From positions 1-64,000 of the forward strand of contig JAFSRW010000084.1 of NCBI GenBank assembly GCA_017445925.1: 64,000 nt of DNA, given 5' to 3'. The stretch comes from Bacteroidaceae bacterium (GTDB lineage Bacteria; Bacteroidota; Bacteroidia; Bacteroidales; Bacteroidaceae). Under the pieces are notes generated by a model. That model saw only the letters and a program-made list of their open reading frames with translations, did no database searches and was not told the origin of the DNA. How positions within the stretch are numbered: position 1 is the stretch's first letter; every line of letters starts with the position of its first letter. This document shows positions 17,286 to 25,005 of this stretch, piece after piece. The translations under genes and the position numbers were made by a program.

Positions 17286-18389
17286 TTACTTAAACAGTTC
17301 GTCGAGGAATTCGTAGAATGCAGGATTTTCTCCCACCACAGTCTTTACAATCTTACCCTCGGGGTCGATGACAATTTTTGTGGGATAACCTGTGATGGCA
17401 TACATCGATTCAACTTTTGAATCCTTAGTGTTGTAAACATGCTTCCATTTGAGCTCGTGCTTCTCAACAGCTGCTTTCCACTTATCTTCTGTGTCGCTGC
17501 AGTCTACGCCCAGAATCTCCAAACGGTCGCTGTACTTCTCATAGTACTTCTTCATCTCGGGGAATCCCTTTATACACCAGATACACCATGAGCCCCAGAA
17601 GTCCAGAATTACATATTTACCACGCAAAGAAGAGAGTGAGAGGTCGGTTCCGTCAATGCTTTTAAGGGTGAAATCGGGAGCCATCTTTCCGTCCTCAACA
17701 TTCTTACGGGCAGCTTCACGTATCTTTTCGCGCTCAATACCTGCTTTGACAAAATCAATGAAATATGCGTATTTGCTGTCAGCTGCTACAGTACTCATAG
17801 TATTTAATGCTTTCTCTGCATCTTTCAGTCCCATGAGTAAGGTAACGCAGGCACCGCTGTTGGGATGAGTATTAATGAAATTCATCTGAGCTTCATGCAA
17901 CTGCTCCTTAAGCCCGTCATAAATGGGGTCTATAATCTTCTGGAGAGAATCGGCATTGGCACCTTTCTCCACCTGGCTATGATAAGAATAACCAACCTCA
18001 TACATTTTCTCCTGAATGGGGTCTGTAGCATCATCTAATGCTTGATAATCCTTATAGAATTGTGAGCCGGTCCAGACATTCTTCTCTGTTGTACCCTTAA
18101 CGGTACCGTTTTCTCCAGGAACCAGATACATACTTAGACGCTTTTCGCCCTCAGCAGTCTTAACTCTGCAAATGGCTAAACGCATCTTGCTGTCATTATT
18201 CTTAATGGTAAACTTACCCTTTTTAACCTTTAGCGTATCTGTTTTCTCATAACCTGTGAAGTCGGGTTTAAAGATCTGGATAAATGCGGTATCACCAGTT
18301 ACGTCTTTCAAGTCTGCTTTTATTACACACTGTGCAAATAAGCTCTCTCCCCCCATAAAAGAAAGGAGCAGAAATAAAAATTTTTTCAT
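17286..18389 (-). CDS. TlpA-like thioredoxin with N-terminal DUF4369-type domain
   Basis: This is an exported thiol-disulfide oxidoreductase of 367 residues. A signal peptide (MKKFLFLLLSFMGGESLFAQ) is followed by a beta-rich DUF4369-like domain (about 20-115), a helical linker, and a TlpA/AhpC-TSA thioredoxin domain (about 235-367). The active site is CIWC in DFWGSWCIWCIKGFPEM, and the cis-proline loop is ITGYPTKIVIDPEG. It probably reduces disulfides in the periplasm. It lies 19 bases before GH97 and 24 after the DUF1846 gene. Confidence 0.88.
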   Translation of the reverse strand: MKKFLFLLLSFMGGESLFAQCVIKADLKDVTGDTAFIQIFKPDFTGYEKTDTLKVKKGKFTIKNNDSKMRLAICRVKTAEGEKRLSMYLVPGENGTVKGTTEKNVWTGSQFYKDYQALDDATDPIQEKMYEVGYSYHSQVEKGANADSLQKIIDPIYDGLKEQLHEAQMNFINTHPNSGACVTLLMGLKDAEKALNTMSTVAADSKYAYFIDFVKAGIEREKIREAARKNVEDGKMAPDFTLKSIDGTDLSLSSLRGKYVILDFWGSWCIWCIKGFPEMKKYYEKYSDRLEILGVDCSDTEDKWKAAVEKHELKWKHVYNTKDSKVESMYAITGYPTKIVIDPEGKIVKTVVGENPAFYEFLDELFK

Positions 18390-18413
18390 TATCTTGTTAT
18401 TGTTTTTTTGTTA

Positions 18414-19883
18414 TTAAAGCGTTTCCTTCTGAACAGGATCGCAGGTTAGGCCAATGCCCAACTTCTTAAATATTTTTTGATCTACTTCGCTAATCATGAC
18501 GGTGGAATGTGCCTGGCAACCTTTGAGCAGCGGCAGCATGGCCAATGCGCGACGGCAGTTGGCATCGTTCTGACTGAGGACGGAGAGGGCTACCAATACC
18601 TCATCGGTATGCAGACGTGGATTATGACCACCCAGATATTCGGTTTTGGTTTTCTGAATAGGCTCTATCAGGTCCTGCGAGATAAGCTTGATGCTGTGGT
18701 CTATACCAGCCAGATGCTTTGTGGCATTCAGCAACAATGAGGCACATGTTCCCAAAAGGGGTGAGCTGCTGGCTGTAATGATATTTCCGTCCTCAAGCTC
18801 GATGGCACTACAGGGAACGCCGGTTTCTTCCTGACGGGTTTTGGCAGCTACGGTACACTTACGATAGTCGGTATCAATTTTGGCTTGTTTGAAGAGGAGT
18901 TTCAGTTTAGTAACCTCGTTCTCGTTGCAGGCACCAAGGGCTAACTTGCTGAGAGCTGTATAGTAACGGCGAACAATCTCCTGGAGAGAAGCTTCCTGGC
19001 ATATCTCATCGTCGGAGATGCAGAAGCCTACCATATTTACGCCCATATCGGTTGGGCTCTTGTAGGGGCACTTGCCGTAGATGCCTTCGAAGATGGAGTT
19101 CAGGACGGGGAAGATTTCCACGTCGCGGTTATAATTAATGGCAACCTTCTCGTAAGCTTCCATGTGGAAGGGGTCGATCATGTTCACATCGTTCAGGTCG
19201 GCCGTTGCAGCTTCGTAAGCTATGTTGATGGGGTGCTTCAGCGGGAGATTCCATACGGGGAATGTCTCGAACTTGGCATATCCTGCTTCCACGCCTCGTT
19301 TGTGTTCGTTATAAAGCTGTGAAAGGCAGACGGCCATCTTTCCGCTACCGGGGCCGGGAGCTGTAACGATAACCAGCGGTTGGGTAGTTTCTACATAATC
19401 GTCCTTTCCGAAGCCTTCGTCGCTATCGATTAAGTCCACATTGTGCGGATAGCCTTCGATGGTATAATGATAATAGGCTTTTATCCCCATGCTTTCAAGG
19501 CGATGACGATACTGGTCGGCAGAACTCTGTCCGTTGTAATGTGTAATAACCACGCTGTTGACAAGGAACCCACGGTTCTGGAACTCATTCCTCAGTCGGA
19601 GCACATCCTCGTCGTATGTGATACCTAAATCCTGTCGGATCTTGTTTTTCTCAATGTCGATAGCACTGATAACAATTACGATTTCAGCCGAGTCGGCCAG
19701 CTGTTGTAACATGCGCAACTTAGAGTCGGGCTGGAAACCAGGAAGTACACGGCTGGCGTGATGATCATCGAATAGCTTTCCACCCAGCTCCAGATAAAGT
19801 TTGCCCTTATACTGCGCAATGCGCGACTTAATGTTTTCGCTCTGAATGCGAATGTATTTCTCGTTGTCAAATCCGTACTTCAT
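18414..19883 (-). CDS. DUF1846 (UPF0371) family protein
   Basis: This is a 489-residue cytosolic protein of the UPF0371/DUF1846 family (MKYGFDNEKYIRIQSENIKS; LYLELGGKLFDDHHASRVLP; VVTAPGPGSGKMAVCLSQLY). It has about the usual family length of 490-500 residues. The glycine-rich GPGSGK segment looks like a nucleotide or phosphate loop. A structure of a homologue shows a multidomain fold without an assigned activity, so no function is proposed. It lies between a flavodoxin-like lipoprotein and a TlpA protein in one operon. Confidence 0.88.
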   Translation of the reverse strand: MKYGFDNEKYIRIQSENIKSRIAQYKGKLYLELGGKLFDDHHASRVLPGFQPDSKLRMLQQLADSAEIVIVISAIDIEKNKIRQDLGITYDEDVLRLRNEFQNRGFLVNSVVITHYNGQSSADQYRHRLESMGIKAYYHYTIEGYPHNVDLIDSDEGFGKDDYVETTQPLVIVTAPGPGSGKMAVCLSQLYNEHKRGVEAGYAKFETFPVWNLPLKHPINIAYEAATADLNDVNMIDPFHMEAYEKVAINYNRDVEIFPVLNSIFEGIYGKCPYKSPTDMGVNMVGFCISDDEICQEASLQEIVRRYYTALSKLALGACNENEVTKLKLLFKQAKIDTDYRKCTVAAKTRQEETGVPCSAIELEDGNIITASSSPLLGTCASLLLNATKHLAGIDHSIKLISQDLIEPIQKTKTEYLGGHNPRLHTDEVLVALSVLSQNDANCRRALAMLPLLKGCQAHSTVMISEVDQKIFKKLGIGLTCDPVQKETL

Positions 19884-19917
19884 CTTATTACCTTAAATAT
19901 AGGGTTATCCAATAATT

Positions 19918-20745
19918 TTAGAAATTATCTAATGACTTTTGTAAATTCGGCTTTTGCACCGTCCTCGTTCCTGAGTTCAATACAGTGGACTGGGAGCCGT
20001 CAGGACCGCTTGCTGTGAAACGGTACTCTGCTGCCTTGCTGGTAGAACGCTTAGCAACCGAAACGGGAGTTCCCATGGGGAAGGGATAGCCGTCGACTGC
20101 CTCGTGGTAGAGGCGCTTGTCCTCGTCGGTCAACTCATCCTGAGCAATGAATTCGGGCAACTGCTCTACCTCGCCCTCCATATAGCCGTTGCGCTTGAGG
20201 AAATCCTCAACTTCTTCCTGCATATATTTCAGACGTGCATTGCGTATGCCGAATCCTTCTTTAGTGTCCGACTTAGGCAGATGGGATTTCAGATCTTCTG
20301 TGCTGCTTTCCAATCCACCGCTTCCGAAGGTGCAGAAGGGCACAATGGTCTTGCCCTCAAAGTTAACACTGTCTAACAGGGTAGATACGGGCAGGGCATA
20401 GGTGCCAAACCAGATGGGATAACCCAGGAAGATGATGTTGTATTGCTGAACGTCGGATGCAATGGGCTTAATAGCAGGCATTTCGCCCTTCTCACGTTCG
20501 TTCTTACTACGCTCTATGGTAGCTCCAAAATCGCCGTCGTAAGGTTCCTCGCAGACAATTTCTTCAATATCTGCGTTCAGACATGATTTAATCTGATTGG
20601 CTACCGATGCTGTTGCTCCTGTCTGGGAGTAATATAAAACCAGCACACTTTTCTCGGGAGTATCTGCGTTGGCGGAGTTCTCCTTTTTGTTTCCACATGC
20701 TACCATCATAAAGCACACAACAGAAAAAAAGAATATATTCTTCAT
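19918..20745 (-). CDS. Flavodoxin-like lipoprotein
   Basis: This is a flavodoxin fold protein with a lipoprotein signal: MKNIFFFSVVCFMMVACGNK, with C17 as the lipidated cysteine. The FMN phosphate loop is YYSQTGATASVANQI, followed by GYPIWFGTYALPVSTLL and FCTFGSGGLESS, typical of the large flavodoxin_4 type. A C-terminal extension of about 100 residues contains GYPFPMGTPVSVAKRST. The start is set at ATG 20745 because the -7 box lies at 20777-20784, so codons at 20787 and 20772 would fall before or on the transcription start. It probably acts as a membrane-anchored electron carrier or reductase. It is the first gene of the operon ending with GH97. Confidence 0.8.
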   Translation of the reverse strand: MKNIFFFSVVCFMMVACGNKKENSANADTPEKSVLVLYYSQTGATASVANQIKSCLNADIEEIVCEEPYDGDFGATIERSKNEREKGEMPAIKPIASDVQQYNIIFLGYPIWFGTYALPVSTLLDSVNFEGKTIVPFCTFGSGGLESSTEDLKSHLPKSDTKEGFGIRNARLKYMQEEVEDFLKRNGYMEGEVEQLPEFIAQDELTDEDKRLYHEAVDGYPFPMGTPVSVAKRSTSKAAEYRFTASGPDGSQSTVLNSGTRTVQKPNLQKSLDNF

Positions 20746-20776
20746 ACAATGAATAAAAGGTTTTGTTTTCATCTCA

Positions 20777-20784
20777 CAAAAGTA
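20777..20784 (-). promoter_or_regulatory. -7 box of the flavodoxin-DUF1846-tlpA-GH97 operon
   Basis: The minus strand reads TACTTTTG, an exact TAnnTTTG, placing the transcription start near 20770. The -33 region is AT-rich without a clear TTTG. This position supports the start at 20745. Confidence 0.55.
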
Positions 20785-20865
20785 CACATTTTTCGTTTAA
20801 TACATATTTAATATAAGCATTTTTTTTGCAAATTGGACAAAATATCCACATTAAGGGCTGATTTT

Positions 20866-20896
20866 CTTGCGTGTTGACGTTTTTGTTGTAATTTTG
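20866..20896 (+). promoter_or_regulatory. Promoter of the acyl-ligase/acyltransferase gene
   Basis: CTTG (20866-20869), 19 bases, then TAATTTTG (20889-20896), an exact TAnnTTTG. Transcription would start near 20903, which rules out the TTG at 20867 as start codon and supports ATG 20930. Confidence 0.65.
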
Positions 20897-20929
20897 TCTT
20901 CTGTAAATATTAATCAGCTGGAAAATGCT

Positions 20930-23434
20930 ATGCAGAAAAGAGCAACCACAACCATTTTAGAGAAAACTGCCATTATAGCAGGGGAGCGTAATGTGTCATT
21001 CGCCCAAGCTTTACGGTATATCGACATGTTTGCTCAGCAAATCCCTTCTTCGGAACAGAAACGTATCATCGTCTTTAGCGAAAATAGCGAAGGATGGATA
21101 TATGCTTTTTTCGGCATTTGGCAGCAGGGCGGTGTGGCAGTCCCAGTAGATGCCAGTAGCACGGTCTCTGATTTCTCATATATCCTGCGCGACTGTTCTC
21201 CTCATGGTATATGGACTTCACAGCATAATGTATCTGTTGTGGAGCAGGCGCTTGCGGAGACGGGCATGGATATCCCCTTCTATATCATAGAGGAAAAGAT
21301 GAAGGAGCAGCCCGACGAAAACCGTCAGTTGCCCAAAACTCTTCCGTGGGCTGAGCTGGATGTTCCCTATAATCAGAAGGTTGCTCTTATCATCTATACC
21401 TCCGGTACAACGGGGAGTCCCAAGGGCGTTATGCTCAGCTTCCAGAATCTTATGGCAAACATCAAGGGCGTCTCGCAGGATGTGAGAATCTATACCAGCT
21501 ATAGGCGTACCATGATTCTCCTGCCTTTGCATCACGTATTGCCCCTTATGGGTAGTGTGGTGGCGCCGTTCTGGACGGGTGGCGGTGTGGCTATTTGCCA
21601 CAGCCTGACGGCTCCCGACCTCATGGACACACTCTGCAGAGGCAAGGTGGCTATTGTGATAGGTGTACCCCGACTGTGGCAGATGCTGTATGGTGGTATT
21701 AAGAGGAAGATAGACTCTAATGCCATTACGGCTTTCCTCTTCCGCATGTGTGCATTCTTCCGTAGCAGAACGCTTTCGCGGATTATCTTCAGTAGCATTC
21801 GTCGGAAGATGGGTGGACATATCGATTATTTTGTGAGCGGCGGTGCTGCTCTCAGCAAGGAGATAGGAGAGGGCTTGAAGACGCTGGGCTTGGATGTGCT
21901 TGAGGGCTATGGTATGACGGAGACGGCTCCCATCATCTGCTTTACACGTCCAACTGACATCCGTCCTGGTTGTGTGGGACTTCCTTTGCCTGGTATCGAA
22001 TGTAAACTGGTGAAGGGTGAACTGTGCGCCAAGGGCCCCAATGTAATGTTAGGCTATTACAACCGGCCTGAAGAGACGGCTGCCGTAATAGATAAGGACG
22101 GGTATATCCATACTGGTGATTTGGCATCCATCGACAAGAAAGGACGTGTTACCATCACTGGTAGAACCAAGGAGATAATTGTCCTTAGCAATGGAAAGAA
22201 CATAGAGCCCAGTGAGATAGAGTATAAGCTGGAGCAGTACGAACAATTCGTGAAAGAGGTGGCTGTTATGCAGGATAACGACCTCCTGCGTGCCATTGTT
22301 GTGCCACAAAGTACATGGGCTTCTCTGCTCAACGATACACAGGTGGAGGTAGCACTAAAACACGAAGTCATAGAACCTTATAACCGCTCTGTTGCCAATT
22401 ATAAGAAGGTGATGGCGCTGACGGTTTATCGAGGCGAACTTCCTAGAACCAAGTTGGATAAACTGCAGCGTTTCAAGTTGCAGGCTCTCCTGGAGGCCTG
22501 TCGTTCTTCACAGCCTGCCAGTAAAGAAGAACCAGAGCCCGACATGGAGGAGTATCGCATCATAAAGAACTATATTGAGCTGGAAAAGAAGGTTCCTGTA
22601 AAACCCTCTTCTCACGTAGAAACCGACTTAGCGATGGATTCGCTCGACAAAGTCGGGCTGCAAGGTTTTGTAGAGCATACCTTTGGACTCAGACTTATGG
22701 CTGAACAGATGGCTGCATTCCCCAACATAAAGGCAATGGCGGAGTATGTGGCATCACGTAAGACAAAGGTGGAGGTGGAAGAGGTAGACTGGCATAGTTT
22801 GCTCAACGAACAGGTTCCCAATCTCCATATTCCTCAGGCTTCATGTTTGTTCCCCTTTGTGAACAAGAGTCTGAAGTTGTTTTTCCGGATTTATAATTCA
22901 TTGCGTATCCACGGACGCATACAGATTCCTGCTAAAGGCCCCTATATCTTGGCCCCCAATCATCAGAGCTATGTAGATGCGCCCGTTGTGCTGAGCGGAC
23001 TTACGTGGAGGCAGATTCAGACTTGTTATTTCTATGCTACCGAGGAACATGTGAAGAGTAAGTTCCGCCGTGCTTTGGCCGACAAGAACAATACCATCAT
23101 CATGGAACAGGCGCACCTGAAGGAGAGCATACAGAAGTTGGCTCAGGTGCTGAAGAGCGGAAAGAATATTGTCATTTTCCCAGAAGGAAGTCGTACGCAC
23201 GATGGTGAACTGGGTGACTTCAAGCTTTCGTTCGCCATCTTAAGTAAAGAATTAAATATCCCCATTGTACCCGTCTGTATTAGAGGTGCTTATGATGCCC
23301 TACCAAGGCATCGCAAGTATATCTATCCTCGTCATATTGAGGTCCACTATTTGCCGCCGGTAATGCCTACGGCAGATGTTACCTACCAGCAATTGGCTGA
23401 TAAGGTAAAGCAGGCAATAGCAAGGGTGTTGTAA
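20930..23434 (+). CDS. Acyl-AMP ligase / acyl carrier / 1-acylglycerol-phosphate acyltransferase fusion
   Basis: This multidomain lipid enzyme has about 834 residues. The N-terminal domain is an adenylate-forming acyl ligase (IIYTSGTTGSPKGVMLS near residue 155; LEGYGMTETAPI; YIHTGDLASIDKKGRVTITG). A short carrier domain follows with the phosphopantetheine serine in LAMDSLDKVG (near residue 570). The C-terminal domain is a PlsC acyltransferase with LAPNHQSYVDAPV (NHx4D, near 678) and IFPEGSRTHDG (near 751). The layout recalls Aas of E. coli, but with the order ligase-ACP-acyltransferase. It probably activates free or exogenous fatty acids, loads them on its own carrier and acylates lysophospholipid (inference). 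There is no signal peptide. The stop lies 1 base before the convergent PurF-like gene. Confidence 0.88.
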   Translation: MQKRATTTILEKTAIIAGERNVSFAQALRYIDMFAQQIPSSEQKRIIVFSENSEGWIYAFFGIWQQGGVAVPVDASSTVSDFSYILRDCSPHGIWTSQHNVSVVEQALAETGMDIPFYIIEEKMKEQPDENRQLPKTLPWAELDVPYNQKVALIIYTSGTTGSPKGVMLSFQNLMANIKGVSQDVRIYTSYRRTMILLPLHHVLPLMGSVVAPFWTGGGVAICHSLTAPDLMDTLCRGKVAIVIGVPRLWQMLYGGIKRKIDSNAITAFLFRMCAFFRSRTLSRIIFSSIRRKMGGHIDYFVSGGAALSKEIGEGLKTLGLDVLEGYGMTETAPIICFTRPTDIRPGCVGLPLPGIECKLVKGELCAKGPNVMLGYYNRPEETAAVIDKDGYIHTGDLASIDKKGRVTITGRTKEIIVLSNGKNIEPSEIEYKLEQYEQFVKEVAVMQDNDLLRAIVVPQSTWASLLNDTQVEVALKHEVIEPYNRSVANYKKVMALTVYRGELPRTKLDKLQRFKLQALLEACRSSQPASKEEPEPDMEEYRIIKNYIELEKKVPVKPSSHVETDLAMDSLDKVGLQGFVEHTFGLRLMAEQMAAFPNIKAMAEYVASRKTKVEVEEVDWHSLLNEQVPNLHIPQASCLFPFVNKSLKLFFRIYNSLRIHGRIQIPAKGPYILAPNHQSYVDAPVVLSGLTWRQIQTCYFYATEEHVKSKFRRALADKNNTIIMEQAHLKESIQKLAQVLKSGKNIVIFPEGSRTHDGELGDFKLSFAILSKELNIPIVPVCIRGAYDALPRHRKYIYPRHIEVHYLPPVMPTADVTYQQLADKVKQAIARVL

Positions 23435-23435
23435 T

Positions 23436-24878
23436 TTAGAATAGCGAATCCTGCGAGTTGATTTCTTCAAGCGTGAATGCTGAAGAACCGTCGAAACAGT
23501 GTGTACAAATCTGTTCCTTGGGAAGGCCTATGGCCTCAATAAGGGTCTCCAGTTTGCTGAACTGCAGCGAATCCAGATTCAGGCGCTTGGCAATCTCTGC
23601 AACCATTCTTTTATATTCAGGACTGTCGGTTCGTGTATAGGCCTCCAGATTCTTGTTCTCATCACCTTCAAAGTCCTTAATGATTCTGCGGGTGATAAGT
23701 TCAAGGTCGCTCTTGCTGGCGCTAAAGTTGATAAACTTACAGCCGTAAACCAGTGGAGGGCAGGCAATACGCATGTGTACCTCCTTGGCACCCAGTTCAT
23801 GTAATACCTTAGTATTATCATGGAGTTGTGTACCGCGTACAATACTGTCATCACAGAAAAGAACACGTTTGTCGCGCAGTATGTCGCTATTGGGTATAAT
23901 CTTCATCTTGGCCACAAGGTTGCGCATATCTTGATTGCTGGGAGTAAAGCTGCGTGGCCAGGTTGGAGTGTATTTGTTGATGGCTCTCATATACGGGCAC
24001 TTATGGCCTTCTGCGTAACCAACGGCCATACCAATACCGCTGTCGGGGATTCCACAGGCACAATCTACGGGGGTAGTATCTTCTTCGCCCATTCTACGGC
24101 CGCACTCATTTCTAACCCATTCTACGTTCTTTCCTTCATAGCAACTGGTGGGGAATCCGTAGTAAACCCACAGGAAGGAGCAGATTTGCATGCGTCTGTT
24201 AGGCTTGCGTAACTGTTCCATCTTATCGGCTGAGATGCGAATAATCTCACCGGGACCGACATAGTAAGTTGTTTCAAAGTCTAGATTGGGGAAAGCGGTG
24301 TTTTCGCTGGCAACGGCCATAGCACCTTCTTTCTTTCCGACCACAATCGGGGTGCGTCCCCATGAGTCGCGAGCGGCAATAATACCGTTTTCCGTAAGAA
24401 GGAGCATCGAGCAGGAACCTTTGATATGGTTGAAGACATTCTCAATACCCGTAACAAAGTCCTTGCCTTTTATAATGAGCAGAGCTATCAACTCCGTTGG
24501 ATTTATCTTACCCGAAGAGAATTCGCTAAAATGCTGACCTTCGTTAAGCAGCTTCTGGCAGAGGTCCTCCAAATTGTTTATTTTAGCAACAGTAACCAAA
24601 GCAAAACGTCCCAAGTGACTGTTCATCAGCATGGGCTGTGCATCTGTGTCACTGATTACACCTATTCCCGACTTGCCTTTGAACTTCTCCAGTTCATCTT
24701 CAAAACGAGTTCTGAAATATGTACTCTCCAGATTGTGAATACTACGGAAAAACTCACCTTCTTCACTCAATGTAACCATACCGCCACGTTTGGTTCCCAT
24801 GTGTGATTGGTAATCTGTTCCGTAAAAAAGGTCTGCCCTGCAGGGCTCCATGGATACTGTCCCGAAAAAACCTCCCAT
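23436..24878 (-). CDS. Amidophosphoribosyltransferase homologue lacking the N-terminal catalytic cysteine
   Basis: This is a PurF-type protein of 480 residues: an Ntn-hydrolase glutaminase domain (1-230) and a phosphoribosyltransferase domain with the PRPP loop RVLFCDDSIVRGTQL. Canonical PurF starts Met-Cys, and the cysteine at position 2 is the glutaminase nucleophile. Here the start is MGGFFGTVSMEPC, with glycine at position 2. An in-frame TAA stop just upstream excludes a longer N-terminus, and a later start would remove the domain. The glutaminase is therefore expected to be inactive. It could use ammonia, work with a partner, or serve another phosphoribosyl reaction. A canonical purF presumably exists elsewhere. 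No purine genes are adjacent. Confidence 0.85.
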   Translation of the reverse strand: MGGFFGTVSMEPCRADLFYGTDYQSHMGTKRGGMVTLSEEGEFFRSIHNLESTYFRTRFEDELEKFKGKSGIGVISDTDAQPMLMNSHLGRFALVTVAKINNLEDLCQKLLNEGQHFSEFSSGKINPTELIALLIIKGKDFVTGIENVFNHIKGSCSMLLLTENGIIAARDSWGRTPIVVGKKEGAMAVASENTAFPNLDFETTYYVGPGEIIRISADKMEQLRKPNRRMQICSFLWVYYGFPTSCYEGKNVEWVRNECGRRMGEEDTTPVDCACGIPDSGIGMAVGYAEGHKCPYMRAINKYTPTWPRSFTPSNQDMRNLVAKMKIIPNSDILRDKRVLFCDDSIVRGTQLHDNTKVLHELGAKEVHMRIACPPLVYGCKFINFSASKSDLELITRRIIKDFEGDENKNLEAYTRTDSPEYKRMVAEIAKRLNLDSLQFSKLETLIEAIGLPKEQICTHCFDGSSAFTLEEINSQDSLF

Positions 24879-24919
24879 ATATGTGCTAGTTGTCTTTTTA
24901 TCTTACTTAAAAACTGCTG

Positions 24920-24927
24920 CAAAGGTA
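24920..24927 (-). promoter_or_regulatory. -7 box of the PurF-like gene
   Basis: The minus strand reads TACCTTTG, the most common form of the Bacteroidetes -7 box, about 42 bases before the ATG at 24878. The -33 region is not clear. Confidence 0.55.
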
Positions 24928-25005
24928 ATTCATTTTCATTAAATAGCATTGCTATAATGAAGATTTTTTTCCTTGTTTTTTTCTTTTTGTATGAGATGGG
25001 GGTTG

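Noticed and set aside
20745-20787. GTG 20787 as start of the flavodoxin lipoprotein
   Set aside because: It lies upstream of the transcription start predicted from the -7 box and would bury the lipoprotein signal.
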